DNA of 64,000 nt. Origin: Zygnema cylindricum. Its lineage: Eukaryota > Streptophyta > Zygnematophyceae > Zygnematales > Zygnemataceae. The first letter of the stretch is position 1, and every line of letters begins with the position of its first letter. Below, piece after piece: positions 1-17,197 of this stretch. Under the pieces are notes generated by a model, which searched no databases, was not told where the DNA came from, and saw only the letters and a program-made list of their open reading frames with translations. The stretch covers positions 1 to 64,000 of the forward strand of contig JBBHKE010000657.1 in NCBI GenBank assembly GCA_037447655.1, in the 5' to 3' direction. The position numbers and the translations under genes were made by a program.

Positions 1-3000
1 AAATTTTCATTCAAATGTCAGCAAATGGTGCCCAGATTTTTGTCTATTGGTGCTTTTTGTAAGAAGTACGAAGTGGAACAAATACAAATACAAAAATTAC
101 AAAACTTGAATCCGTTCTTTCAAGTGTGAAATATCTATAATATAGTATAGCTAGTATACTTTACTAGTTACTACTTTTTTTTTTGGCTAGTATAGCTATT
201 CAGAAGCTCTTCAACTGAATGGCAATTGAAATCCAACCAAAACGGACAATTACAGAGGACAGGTCATTAAGAGTTGAAAAGAAAATCAAACAGTTACTGC
301 AATATTTACACTACAATTGTGCGTAAGTATAAAGCAACCGTCAATTTTGACTCTCTCAAAAAAAAATTCCAGGAAAAGGACATTTAACTGAAGCGTCAGT
401 AACAAATTGTCCGAAAAATAGCCTTCCAATTACGAGCCATTTTAGGGATTTTTTGTAACTCTCGCTTTCTCCTGCCTCGTTTCTGTCGCTGATGGTAACA
501 GGATGACGGTTATATGTGTGACGGTTATATGTGTGACGGTTATATATGTGACGGACTGACGGTTTTAAGGCACATGATGACACATACATACTACAATGTT
601 CTAAAAGCCTTGGCTTTCCAGATGTCTTCTTCTAGATGGTTGTTGACTACCTGCTGATTCATGAGGCTGTTTCAAGGTCCATTTGAAAGGGAGTAATAAT
701 GTATTATTGTTGAAAAGGTATTATTAATATGTTATAGGGAATGTTATTATTTGAAAGTATTGGTAGTATTCGATAGGGATTAATTTTGTTATTATTTGAA
801 AGGGATTATTGTTATTGTTTGAAAGGAAATCAGACCTAGATGATTGGAGTTGACGGATCTTTCTCCACGAAGATTATAATTACTCCTTAGATATGTTAGT
901 TTTTGGGGGTAGGAAGGAGGGAAGGAAAGGTATATTGTTGGTCGTGTTTAATAAAAACTAAGGTTTATTTTTTTGGTTTTTTAGGGTTTTCCGCGATTTT
1001 TTCTGTTATAATTATGGATGTAATTTGATGTTAACATTCATTTTTTTTGTAAGCTTTAGTATCCACATTGGCTGAAAGTGATTATATTCATTTGTTGCAA
1101 ACGGTTTTTCAAACTTTATCATCAATTTTAAGGCGTCGAGGTTGTCAAAAACTCTTTAACACTTTCTTGGCCGGTTGAACAATTGACATTTCTAGCTTGA
1201 AGGTGTAACATTAAATGAGTGACCATTATTGTTTAACCTAGTCTTGGTAATTTACCTGAACATAAAATCACAAATATGCAGTTTCCTTGTTTCCTAAAAT
1301 GTTGTAGTGTTGTTGTGACTGTCAATGTTGAAATTCTTTTGGAGCATAGGAACAATTGATAAATTCGTAATAATCTTTCATACATTCATTTAAAGATTCC
1401 TTGCCAACGCTATCAGTAAACCACAAGATAACTCGCTGTTTATGATATACTATGAAAGCCCTCCGGTTTTCATAATAAATCCTCTTGGTTGCTATAGCAA
1501 ATTGAAATCTAGTTCCCTTTTCTGATCTGGCAAAGGGGCAAGATATGTTGTTTTGCATTCTAGATTACGCTCCTGTTTTTTTACCGGAAAACAAACTTAG
1601 CTGTTGATAATGGGTTGTGGGAGAAATGAATGTGTATTTTTTAAATGCACAACTTTTTTGGGACAATTAGGTTCAATAATTCACATCATTAATGTTTGGT
1701 TGTTGCATTTTTCTGATCTTTTAGTATCAGTAAATTTATGGAAAGATGATAGTAACAGATGTTTCATCTTACCGATGTTTCATCTCAAACAAGGAGCAAA
1801 GAACATGACTTGTCACAAAAAAAAACGTTGTTTTTTGTTTGCTTAGACTATGTGCAACATCGGTGTTTGGTGTAAAATGGGCATGAAGCATATGTGAGGA
1901 GCTCAATGCAACCAAAAGTAACTCACTTCTAATCACTTCTTTATCCACTCAGTGAACATATGTCAATTCCAAAGATTCAGTTTGGTGTGAGCTTCGGATG
2001 ACCGACTACAATCTCAGAGCGACATGACAAGTGATGGCTATCTGATTGTACTTTGGATACAGGAGACCGGTATCCCGCATTTTAGTTGTAAACATTTAAA
2101 ACGAGTCAGCAAGGGACCAGAAAACAAAAACCAGAAACCAAAAACCTCAGAAACCTCAGAGCAGGTGCTGCGAACTATGGAGAAGAATCGTCTTAATTCT
2201 ATTTCTACAAATTAACAGGATGTAAATCTTGCTTTCAGGAAAGGAGAAAACGACTGTGGGCGCATCATTTTTGTCAAAATTATTCTTGGTGTGATCTACT
2301 TTTCCACTCTGACGATGTTCTTGGTCTCTTATTTGTAAAGACAAGTGGATACTGTTGCATGAATTACACCCTCGCTGCATTCCATCTCCTGTAAACTTCA
2401 GACTTCAAAGCTCAGCGTGATGTGACAAGTGAGGGTTGGCTGGCAAAACTATCTGCTGATTGTGAACTCTTATCTGTTGGTTTTTATTTAAGAGTTCCTA
2501 GTGCTACTAGTCTTCGGTTCTGCAAAGCTTGTAAACCATCAACCTTGTTGTCGAGAAAGTCAGCAAGGAAGGCTTTCATCCAGACTCCTCGTTCAAAAAT
2601 TTTGTGATATAAAACTAAAAAAGCTGGTGTCCTTTAACGGTGTTGAAGGCGTTTTTTCGAGTTTCTTGATAGGCTAATGGAGGAATGATCCACCACCTCG
2701 ATTTTGTAGCTCCGTACAGTTGAGGTTTATTGGTTAGTTTTAGAATTCTTGTGAGTGTTCAGATGTCATAGATTTGTCAATTTTGCACCAGGAAAGGGTT
2801 TATAAAAATACCATACACATGGACTGAATTTGAAACAGTTTTCTTATGTCGCTTTTGACTTTTTTTTCAATCATGTGATGTTGTTGTTCCTTTCCATGCA
2901 AAGGATTTGCAGAAATTGTTTAGCGAGAGATACAAGTACCAGTTCCCGTGTTTGTGTTAACTATTGGACGGTTGTGGTATTATCTTTTTTTCTGAAATTC

Positions 3001-3091
3001 GGTCGTTAAATTAATTATAAATAATTTTGTGGATTGTCAATAGGCGAGTTGTGGTGCTTTATATAGCGTCACATCACCTATTTCCGACTCC
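1..3091. other. intergenic, no confident gene
   Basis: AT-rich sequence without a recognisable gene. It holds a short tandem array of a 15-bp unit (GACGGTTATATGTGT type) at about 505-554, and diffuse repeats of the type TATTATTTGAAAGGG at 690-830. A 78-codon open frame on the minus strand (1322-1558) reads like protein (ends CSYAPKEFQH) but I recognise no family and cannot show splice sites or a promoter; it could be a chance ORF or an isolated exon. Confidence 0.5.
505..554. repeat. 15-bp tandem repeat, about 3 copies
   Basis: Three near-identical direct copies of a 15-bp unit containing GACGGTTATATGTG follow each other, with a degenerate fourth. Simple minisatellite; no function inferred. 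Confidence 0.7.
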
Positions 3092-3557
3092 ATGTGTTTG
3101 CTTGTGGTCGGCGTTCGTTCGAGCGGCGGGGACCTGGGAGCCCGTCGGTTTCAGTACTTACTTCCTTTTACCGTCAACGTTTATCGGTGGCCCTTCAGCG
3201 AGTGCAGGCTTCTATCCTCCATGGATCGTCTATTGCACCTATGGATCGTCGACGTGTCCTGGAACTCCCTACTCGTGCTTCTCCGGGGTTCGAGGACTTA
3301 TGTGGTTGCTTTGCGTAGATTTTTAGTTATGTTGGGGTTTTGCTGATAGGTGTTAGCTCTTTCCTTTGATGTTTCGTTTGTTGAGTTTTGCTTCTTTGGG
3401 TGTTTTCCGTCTTCTAGCCATCTTTTCGTGTTTTCGTTGCTTTGCCTTGCTTATCGTTTTTGTTTCTTCCCCCGACGTGTTCTTTTTCAGTTTTTGCCGT
3501 GCTACTTCATTTTGTTCCCATGGACTCAGATGGTTTACCATCGCGATTTTTAATAAA
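3092..3557 (+). mobile_element. 5'-truncated R2-like LINE fragment
   Basis: This is the 3' tail of the LINE family found at 20.9-24.7, 32.8-36.1 and 38.3-40.5 kb. The frame at 3094-3318 encodes the end of the endonuclease region (SVLTSFYRQRLSVALQRVQA, then MDRRRVLELP). It is followed by a T-rich 3' untranslated region ending in the family's terminal hairpin (GATGGTTTACCATC) and TTTTTAATAAAG. Homology starts abruptly at about 3092, the usual 5' truncation of target-primed reverse transcription. Only the last part of the element remains, so it is dead. Confidence 0.85.
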
Positions 3558-3771
3558 GTCAGCCATTTTACTTATTTATTAGTGTAGATGCGAAACCTAG
3601 AATGTATAAAACCTGATTTAGTACAAGCAGTCGTAGCAGATTCTGGTCCACTCCCATTATTAATTTTATTCACCTTATTTTATGATTTTCTGTCAAAAAG
3701 AAGTGCAACGGAATTAGTGTTCTTAACGCTAATAACATTGGCCAATGAACTGAAACCGGCACTATACTGAG
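3558..3771. other. intergenic, nothing recognised
   Basis: About 200 bases between the LINE tail and the purine tract, with only a short open frame (3588-3770) and no family match. Confidence 0.4.
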
Positions 3772-3972
3772 ATGGAAAGGGAAGAGGAGGGGGAAGGGGG
3801 GGAGAAGGTAAAAGGGGAAAGGGGGCGAGGGGGGGACAGAAGAGGGGGAGAGGGGGGAGCGTGAAAAGAAGCGAGAGGGGAAAGAGGATCAGGAGAGAGA
3901 GAGAGAGAGAGTGGGAGGAGGGGAGTGGGAGAGGGGGTTGGCATGTGAAAGGAGGGGAGGGAGAGAAGGAAA
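3772..3972. repeat. purine-rich low-complexity tract
   Basis: About 200 bp of almost pure G/A on the plus strand (GGGGAGAGG-like words, including a (GA)n run near 3893-3911). It is low complexity and could form triplex DNA; the apparent minus-strand ORF here is a composition artefact. Confidence 0.85.
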
Positions 3973-4753
3973 AAATTCAGTGTATAGTTTAACACAAACC
4001 GACATGCTAGGACTTTTTACGTTAATTCAGGTTCTGGCGAATTATTGTAAATAATTAAAATTTAAGATCTTGAGTAGTGTGGTGTACGGACGTGTCAGTA
4101 CGTACAAAATGATACTTTGTTGAGTAAAAAAGTGTGAAACATGGATTAAAACAATCATGATCACACGTAAAACTGCACTCAGAATGAGAGGTAGAATGAG
4201 ATCGTACCTATTTTAGTGTAAAGATATTGATCGCGTATTAATTACATGTGAAAAAACCCAAATTAGAGTTATGAATAAATTAGAGTAAAAGGACGTGATG
4301 TTTAACGATTTGTCAGATTTTCTACTTTTACCTATTTTATTGTGAAGATCCTGATGGCAGGTCCATTGTACCCAAATCAGCATTATGGATCAATTAGAGT
4401 AAACTTTTTTTTTCGAAATTTTGAAAAACTCAAATTAGCATTAATAACGCTAATTATTTTTAAACACTAATAATTTCTAAACAATAATAACGATTGGCAG
4501 TGTAATGGATTCCCCTCTACCCATATCTGTGCGTCAGAGATAGAACTCCTTTAGGCTCCAAAGGTACATTCACTTGAACCTCCCATTTTTTGTCGCAAAC
4601 AAAGCATGACATGACATGAACTACAGTAATAATAAGCTTTTCTAAAAAAAGGGACACGGTAAACGACCTGAGTACATGGAAGGAATGAAAAGGCAATAAT
4701 GGCAGCTTATTACTACATCACACTTATCCTACAATTATCCCATGGCAATTTAC
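3973..4753. other. intergenic with a decayed MITE remnant
   Basis: The segment around 4075-4502 matches the interior and right end of the CACCGC-type MITE family seen at 6323-6939 (internal words AGTGTGG, ACGGACG, GTCAGTACG; right end GATTGGCAGTGTA). The left terminus is missing or too diverged. No further EIN3-type exon was found here on the minus strand. Confidence 0.5.
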
Positions 4754-4984
4754 CTGAGACTGTTTCTGCTTGGGCTTATCATTTGAATCCTTTGACTTTT
4801 GGTGTTCCTTAATACGTTTCAGCTTTAACCGATCCCTCCACATTCTCCTCTCAAGTTCATCAACATCAATGTCATCGTCACTCAAATCATCATCCTGAAT
4901 TTCTCCCTCTCCCATAAACTCAACCATGTCTCCCATATCCATTCCTTGAAACTCCTCCTTCCCAGTTGCTGCTGGACTCTCCAT
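4754..4984 (-). CDS. EIN3/EIL-like transcription factor, first coding exon only
   Basis: The 77-codon exon starts at ATG 4984-4982 and ends ...KQKQSQ at a consensus donor (CAG|GTAAAT). It has an acidic stretch ([17 protein letters not shown]) followed by [20 protein letters not shown], the signature opening of the EIN3/EIN3-like DNA-binding region, and a basic run. EIN3 proteins are nuclear activators at the end of the ethylene signalling pathway. The core DNA-binding domain that should follow is not present in the 4.75 kb downstream on this strand, so the gene is either split by a long intron running out of the window or truncated. Many angiosperm EIN3 genes lack coding introns, so an intron at this position is itself notable. 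Family assignment rests on the motif and is firm; functionality is unknown. Confidence 0.8.
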
Positions 4985-6320
4985 AGAATCTACCTCCTTG
5001 TTTCTCTCTTCTCTTTTTTTCCTTTCTTCTCAGCTCTATCCTCCCTAATAATCCTCTCTGCTTTAGCTTCTCCTGTATCTTCACTCTCCTGTACCTCCCC
5101 ACTCTTTTCCTACTATACCCCTCTGGAAGCACTCCCGTCAGGTCAGCTCATGACATTCTCCTTCCACTTTACTGCTCCTAGTCACCAAATTATGTTTTAT
5201 ATCTACCAATCTTTCACCTTCCACAATCCATTTCTGCCTCACAATCGCTACAACCAAAATGGCTAGCTCTTCTTCATCCCTCGCTCCCTTAACCTTTATC
5301 ATTCCTTTCTGCTGTATCCTTCCTTTCTGCTGTATCCTCCTGGACTTGAAGACTCCCTCTCCTACAGTTTTCCGTGAGCAACTTAGGGTTTCTTAACCCC
5401 ATAGCTTCATTTGCTCAAGTTACAAGGTTTTCTGCAGGAATTTGTCCATCTGGTAGCAAGAGACCTTAGCCCTAATGGTGTAATCTCAACCAGGCCTTCA
5501 GTTTCGATGCGTGTAAAGCAGGCGGTAATGAAGGTCATATGGACACGTGGAGGCTGCGGAATGGGAAAAAAGTCGCCAGGTGGGCGGGGGGCAATGATGA
5601 ACCACAAAGAAAAGAGAGATCCTGTGGCCAGCAAACCTTCAAGTTTGGGGCAGCCGTCAAGGTTATAAAAAAAAACAGCTGAAACTTGAGGAGAAAGAAA
5701 ACAAAAAAATTATGGATGGCTAATGGTTGAAATCGTTTTTCGGGCAGTTCCAGAATTTACGAGCAGATAAAATAGGACAAAGTCACAAAAAAAGGAAAAG
5801 AAAATAAATGAAAACTCTACGGAGAAAGCAGGACAAGATAGACGGCTACTGGCTGAAGTTCCGTCCGCTGGAGATGCGCGGTTGGTTGCCGGTCGATCCG
5901 TTTCATTATTCCGTACATCTACAAATGTAACGGCGCGGAAAAGAGGGGATAAGCGGTGACGTTAATAGACGACCTTTCATTGTATGAAAAACATGGACGG
6001 CCCAGATCTAGCCGATTTCCAATCACTGTACACCGGGATGATGATTGACTCAGTTACTGAACACGGCACAGAGAGCATGTATCGCGGAGAATCTAGTGCT
6101 TGATGCACGAAAATGGTACAAAAATGCCGTACATCTGATGCTTTAATAAAAAAGTACAATCATAAAAGTACAAATTGCAGTGGTCTCCGGTGTTGGCCCT
6201 TGCGTATACAACCGGGTTAGGTGACATTTGGGAGAATTGTAGGGACCAGCCTGCTTGTTTCCGCTTTGTACTTTATGCGCTGTCCACGTTTGCGAGGAAG
6301 CGGCCAGAAATTATGGACTC
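4985..6320. other. upstream of EIN3-like exon; no gene recognised
   Basis: This probably includes 5' untranslated or promoter sequence of the EIN3-like gene (pyrimidine-rich 4985-5130 on the plus strand). An 85-codon plus-strand frame at 5411-5668 has no recognisable family. The remainder up to the MITE shows nothing I can name. Confidence 0.4.
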
Positions 6321-6322
6321 TA

Positions 6323-6939
6323 CACCGCGAATCGTAATTAGAGTAATGAAAAAATTAGAGTAAAAGAAACAAAAAAAACAATTAGAGTAATGTACGCTAA
6401 TTTATGTGATAGAGCTTTTTCAACTATGAAGTTTACTCTAATTTATTTGTTATTCTATATTGGGATATGTTGGCGATAGTTATGTGCGCGATAATTATGA
6501 ACACTAAATTACGTAGACGTACAAAATGTGTCAGTCCGGTATAGTATTGACGTCATTATGACGCTAATAATATTTGTCGCATTGAATGTCAGTTAATGTT
6601 CACACTGACGACGATGCTGTCGACGGACGAGAGTTATGCGAACGGCTTTTTTTCGATGTGATTGATTTTTTTGTTTAGTGCGATTTCACGTGCGAGCGCG
6701 ATTCTATTAAATCATTATTTGTACCTTTTTACTTATAAAAGTACAATTTTGCACGGTCAGACGTCGTCCGTACTCCACACTATTTAAAAATAACCTATAT
6801 TAAAATTTTTTACGCTAATTAAACCTCACCTAAATTGGAATAGTGAAAAAATTAGAATCGATTACTCTATTTGATGTGAGAGAGTCGAAATTTCGAGCGA
6901 CCGAATTAGAGTAATTTACTCTAATTACGATTCGCGGTG
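6323..6939. mobile_element. TA-target MITE, CACCGC family (long form)
   Basis: Non-autonomous element with terminal inverted repeats CACCGCGAATCGTAATTAGA / complement, flanked by TA on both sides (6321-6322, 6940-6941). Subterminal copies of ATTAGAGTAA are repeated on both strands, and the interior carries GTACTCCACACTATTTAAA and an AAAGTACAATTT block shared with copies at 18511-19010 and 51983-52481. There is no coding capacity. TIRs plus a TA duplication suggest the Tc1/mariner (Stowaway-like) class; that superfamily call is inference. Confidence 0.85.
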
Positions 6940-6941
6940 TA

Positions 6942-7220
6942 CAGTACTGTACGGCACCACTATTCATGCCACGTATGACTTTAGTGAATTGAAAATTTAG
7001 TGCGATTTTGGTTTTGGAATCACATATAGGATCTAAACGGCGATCTGGCGAATTTTTCGCAAATTTGGGAATAGGGATTTCGAGAAAATTCGCAGGAGCG
7101 CAAATCCCCTAAAGATTAAGTGCGATTTCGTACATTTTCAAGCACCTCTTGGACGAAGATTCAGGCGACCGAAGTCACAGCAGTTTTGTTTCAGCGCTTA
7201 TGTTCAAAAGTCAAGTCTCT
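6942..7220. other. spacer between two MITEs
   Basis: No gene or repeat recognised; repeated GTGCGATTT words are the only pattern. Confidence 0.4.
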
Positions 7221-7228
7221 GTTTATAG

Positions 7229-7699
7229 CAGTGTTGTGTTTCGGTTAGCCATTTGCCGGTAACCGATATGCCCCTTTTTTTGGCCTACCGATAATCGATA
7301 TAATGGCAAGACATATCGGTACCGGTGTTATCGCGATGAAAAACCGAAATTATAGGTTTTTTATCGCGATAACACCGGTTCGATAACTCTCGGCGATAAT
7401 TTGTATGATTCATACCGTACAGATGTATAGCTTATTTCGTTGTACTGAACTCCCGTTCTTCCGTTACACAGACTACGGAACAGATTGCCATACGTGGCAT
7501 GCCACGCTATATACAGTGTAAAATTAAATACAGTATATTATAAATTACTATTATAAAGCGTACTATATTTTTTCCACTTGTCGCCAACAAAGAATTTGCT
7601 GGTCTCGGAGCGACATATTGGGACTCCTCACCGTTCGATAACCGATAACTATCGGTACCGGTTTTGTAATGATAAGATTTTTCCCAATATACAACTCTA
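7229..7699. mobile_element. hAT-type non-autonomous element
   Basis: The element begins CAGTGTTGT and ends ACAACTCTA (7 of 9 bases match as inverted repeats). It is flanked by an exact 8-bp duplication GTTTATAG (7221-7228 and 7700-7707). An 8-bp duplication with C/TAG...-type ends is diagnostic of the hAT superfamily. The interior is a self-complementary set of CCGATAWC/GGTAACCG words and has no transposase. Similar CGATA-rich sequence recurs around 26010-26080 and 31395-31470. Confidence 0.85.
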
Positions 7700-7707
7700 G
7701 TTTATAG

Positions 7708-9698
7708 GACTTTGGGCTTTGTTTTTTAGCTTTTCATGATTGTTATACACCATGATTAAACTCTTTGCGTTTATTTTCAGTTTTTACAGTGACATGTATA
7801 TATTTATGCTATCAAAGCTTAATGATATCTCCAGGTTAAGGTTGTTGACACAAAGCTGGTGAATGTTTTGCAGCTTGGTATTTATGAAACAGATGGCTTT
7901 GCTATGCTTTAATGTTATGGCTTAAATTTTCTTGCAAGGTGTTTACCAACTAATGATGTTCACTATGTCTATCTGTCAATGACACTGGAAACCCGTGTTG
8001 GGAATAAATTATGCATCAATTCCAGCAATTTAATAACGCCTCGGCTGAAACTGATTGAGATGTAAATGGTGCAGAAAACATCGTACCCCGCGAAAAGTTC
8101 CGATGCCAAATACAATTAATAAATAACAAGAAAGACAATATTGATAATAGACTGCTCGGTAACAATGTTTCCTGATATTGAATGCAACTTGCCAAATGCT
8201 GTGATCGTCTCAAACACTATTCATGGTGGTATTATTGGACATAAAAGGTGAATCAGTGACGTCCTGACTGACCAGATACAAAGTGAACCTTTCAAAATAG
8301 CAGTTTCACCAGCAGCTATTAGAGTTTAACGACTAGACCAAAACAGAGCTGATACTGCTGATACTGAAAAGACACAGAAGCTGAGGTTAGCATCATGTAA
8401 GAATTATTTCAATTTCCGGCGTATGCTCGTCAGACACTCGGGATTTGAAAACTGTACAGTGTGGGATAACAGAAGGAAAATTATAACACAATTGACATCG
8501 CAAACACACATGAAGGGAATTTCACATCCACTAAAAAGTGTACTACCAGATTAGTTAATGATTTATGAGACAAGTCAGTTACACAGCAGACTGAAGGTTA
8601 CTCATTGTGAGACACAATAATCAAGAGGTCCCTCTTCGAATGATATTTACATGGTGTGAAATAAGGATCTCTAAGGTTCAAAATTGTTGCTTTCAGGGTC
8701 ATTTTAACATATTTCCTCCAGTAACTAGACAAAATATATGATCATAAATTAACAACCAAGAAAAAAAAGTAAGAATAGACATGGCTTTTCCGGCCCATGT
8801 GGGCTTCTCGCATTAGTCTACTTGTTGTTCGACAGGTGGAAAAATAATTTAAATGGCGTACAGAAAAAGAAATGATCCCTAAAGCGTTACCTCTGCCACC
8901 ACAACCATGATTGACATAAATAAAAATCCCTGGTAGAAAACTCCCACAGGCAGACAGGAAAATGCGCCAGTTTGAGTGTTTGATAAAGAATGGATGTAAA
9001 CTCTCCACATACAAATTAGTCCGACATGCAGACTCTATACTACAGAGCAAAAACGGGAAAAAAAAAAAAAAAAAAAAACAATTACCAGATTCTAAATTCT
9101 AGAGAAAAGCTAATAGACTGGTCTCCTCACCCAATCTCTCGCTCCCTCTCTCTCTATTTCTCCCGATCTCCCTCGTCCTCTCTCACTCCTCTCTCTATCT
9201 TTCAATCACTTTTCTTTTCCTTCATCATACAACAACAAATGGAAGTGAAGCCGACATTGGTGGAACTCGAGGAGCCAGTCCCAACCAATGTATGCCTTTG
9301 ATAAAAAAAACCCCAAACTTTTTTTCCCCTCACAAACCTACCTCCCCACCCCTTTATTCAGCCAAAAGCCGCATACGGCAAACAATCAGTTTTATGTACT
9401 CTGACGCATGCAGTTTCTGCTTCAGGACTTTGGGTCCCTTCCTATGTACCAAACACCCTTTCCGTTTTCGGTTTTCCGTTTTTTGTTTTCAGTTTGCATT
9501 TTTCAGTTTTACTTCACTTCCAGTACAGACTTGCCATGAACTTAAATTTCCACAACTAAAAGGAAACCGGAGAAGATCCCTGACAGTCTGGTGATGAACA
9601 ATATAAGCCCATCAGAGATGCTTGTCTCTATATGGATGGGCGACCTTAAGGTCGCCATAACAGGCACAAACCTGCATTTGACCATGAACAGCCATCAT
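7708..9698. other. intergenic, downstream side of the MAP kinase gene
   Basis: No gene recognised. It contains a poly-A run at 9059-9078 and a CT-rich stretch at 9140-9215. The far end may include 3' untranslated sequence or polyadenylation signals of the minus-strand MAP kinase (AATAAA complement near 9354), but no transcript end can be fixed. Confidence 0.4.
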
Positions 9699-9811
9699 TC
9701 CCAGCCTTTCCTTCTAATTCCCAGCCTTTCATTATAACTCCCAGCCTTTCATAATAACTCCCAGCCTTCCATTATAACTCCCAGCCCTCTTAATAATTCC
9801 AGCCTTTCTTG
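9699..9811. repeat. about 20-bp minisatellite, 5-6 copies
   Basis: Tandem copies of a unit close to CCCAGCCTTTCATTATAACT, alternating TTATAACT and ATAATAACT spacers. It lies about 300 bp past the MAP kinase stop codon, so it may be in its 3' untranslated region. Confidence 0.8.
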
Positions 9812-10082
9812 CCTCTCATGTAACCAGCTTTCATGGCTGAAAGATGGGTCCTTCCTTCACCTGAGAACTCATTCATTCCATGACTGGGGAGTCCACTAAA
9901 AGGCCTCCTCCCTCTCCTCCCTCCTCACAACATCCCAAGGCCTCTACTAACTGCCTGTTTAAATACATGCAGTCAGTTACCCTAGCCTTAGCCTATTTAC
10001 TACCTTGCCATCACAATCTTCAGAACCCATCACCTTTCCAAGTTCCTCACCAGAAAAAAACAAAAACTTGGAGAGATTTTCG

Positions 10083-14867
<4,785 letters not shown>

Positions 14868-16747
14868 AACCAGAGGAGAGGAGAGGAGAGGAGATGAGAT
14901 GAGAAAACCTCCCTGCAGCAAAACCATACCAAAACAGTCAGGTAATCTATATCTGTCTTTAGATAGCATATAATCATTGTTAAAGCAAGCCTAAAGGAGT
15001 TATTTGGCTGCAAGATCCGACAAATGCAAAAAATCGATTAAAACCTCAACCTAAGTAAACTTTGATGATAAACTCTGAGAATAAAATTTCAGAATATTCA
15101 TGACTTCCTTCACCACGTTAGATCCAAAGAACGCATATTCCATGTGATGGCATATTCCAGAAGGTCGAATGTATGCACTAATCGTAAGCCCTGTATATCA
15201 TTCAAGAAATAAACTTAACTAGGCACAAAAAGGAAAAGATTGATATACCTTCGTCAAAATGCACACCAGCGTCACAAACACCAAGGTTTTCTCCAGAAAC
15301 GACAAAGTTTGTGGGAGTGATTATCAATTTTAAGTGACTGAACCGCTTGATGTCTACCTTTTCTATCCTTTCTTGAACTTGATTTTACCTGATTCACTAC
15401 TGTAAACCTAAAAAACCTACACCAGCCTTTGCAATACAAGATGTGACGATCCCATGCATACAAGTAGTTTCTGGAAACACTATCCATATGCTGTAGTCCA
15501 CATTTCCAAACTCCAAAAACTTGTCCTCCTTTTTCTGCCTTAGTACTATTCTTATTTTTTACATCTAACCCTAACTTTCTTAGCTAAACGATTGAAACAT
15601 CAGCCAAAAGGAAAATTCCTGCATATGATGATATCCAAAAATGTCTTCTTCCAACAGCCATATTCTAAAAACTCGTTGAGTACGAGAAATCACAGATGTA
15701 AAAAATCAGGGAGAAAATGAAGCTTGTCATCAGGGAGTTTTCTTGGGCAATTTTCATTCCAGTACTGTGGAATCAGGATTGGGCCTTTCCAGTTTCAGAG
15801 ACCGATTTCGGGTATGTCAGTTGACGTTTGCGGTTTCTGCAGTACAGCTAATTAGCCTGCAAACAGTTGCAGTTCCCTACGACGGATTTGTTTCCAATAG
15901 TTACCGGTTTAGATTGGAGCTGCCGGTAAAGCCTGAAAATATTCGTGCCGGCACACATATTGACGGTATAGGCTGGATGAGCTGATGGTACGGTACTGTA
16001 ATGACGACTCACGGTACAGTTAATTGTGGGCGCCGGCGGCAACGCGTCCGTCCGTCTGTTCTCTGCTCGATCAATGAAATTGATAACGGGCCTTTGTCCG
16101 TCCGACAGGCGGAGCGAGCTGCCCAGTGCTCTGGAGTCGGAGATGCAACTTTCGTGGCAGAACGAACGGACATGGAAAAGTGAAATAGAAAAAAGTGGAA
16201 AAAAAATCAGGGAAAAACTTTTTCTCATTTTAATTGGCTGGTGAGTTCGTTACAGCCTGCCGTGGCATTGGCTGGTGGGCTTGTCGGAATTGGCAATACG
16301 TCGGAAACGATTTTTTGAATTGGGCAGGAAATGAAAATAACTTGTGGAGTGGAGATCGTAGTGACGCGTCAGGGCGTTCACCTGACAAAGATTGTCGTTT
16401 GGCAGAAACGTACGGAATACAATATGGCGAAATCCGAATCCTTATCAGAAAGAACAAAATCGGCTCGTGCCAAAATCCACACAATTTTGTTGAACGGGTC
16501 ATAAAGTGCAAAGGCGCAGCGAAAGTGTGCCATACTGCCAGCTGTCCAGGACTTCTTCAGTAAGTTCCAAACATGGAACCATGTTGCCGTTTTTGAAAAC
16601 GGTCAGTAACAACGCCATTCTTAAAAAGTTCGTTGCGACAGTTTCACGGCTGCGGAAATTATACGAAGGAAGATCCTGACTGGTCGGAAACAAAGAGAAA
16701 AAGATAAAAGGTCGCAAACATAGGGTCTCAAACTTTCAGTCATTTAC
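14868..16747. other. upstream of the MAP kinase; no second gene recognised
   Basis: Probably 5' untranslated and promoter sequence of the kinase near 14868-15500 (a short GAGGA repeat precedes the ATG at 14872-14895). Open frames at 15743-16563 lie on both strands, have no recognisable family, and look like chance ORFs. Confidence 0.4.
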
Positions 16748-16749
16748 TA

Positions 16750-16966
16750 CACCGCCAATCGCTATTAGCGTTGTGTACGCTAATCCCGTCCCGCTTTTTT
16801 TTGTTTTTATTCTCAAATAGAATTATCCACACTATTTAAAAAAAGCCCTAATTCCTAATTAGAGTAATCGATTTCTTCCAAAATTTCCAAATTCCCAATT
16901 AGCGTACACCACGCTAAATAATAGAATACGCTAATCAAACGTACACGCTAATAGCGATTGGCGGTG
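16750..16966. mobile_element. TA-target MITE, CACCGC family (short form, ATTAGCGT type)
   Basis: TIRs CACCGCCAATCGCTATTAGC / complement with flanking TA at 16748-16749 and 16967-16968. The short 217-bp form has multiple internal ACGCTAAT / ATTAGCGT repeats and no ORF. Confidence 0.88.
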
Positions 16967-16968
16967 TA

Positions 16969-17189
16969 CTGAACTCTGTACTTTTTTGAGATGTACGGAA
17001 AAACCATTGCTCGTGGACTTTTTACTAAAACAGTAGGGGGCGTTCACACCGGCGCGGTCGATTCATGTTGTAGGCTCGATTATTTTCCCTTTATAGCATA
17101 GATAAAAAGTGCGAAAACACGTGCAAACTCATGTACATGGTAGCCGTTGGGTATAGTGTGCCTATAATACGGGATTACCGGATATATGC
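16969..17189. other. spacer, unassigned TE-like sequence
   Basis: Includes GGGGGCGTTCACACCGGCG at about 17036, which looks like a TE terminus, but no matching right end was found. Confidence 0.3.
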
Positions 17190-17197
17190 GTTTACAC

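Noticed and set aside
1322-1558. 78-codon minus-strand frame as a gene
   Set aside because: It reads like protein but has no recognisable domain, partner exons or signals; left as unassigned.
3762-3995. Proline/serine-rich 77-codon minus ORF
   Set aside because: Composition artefact of the purine-rich tract.
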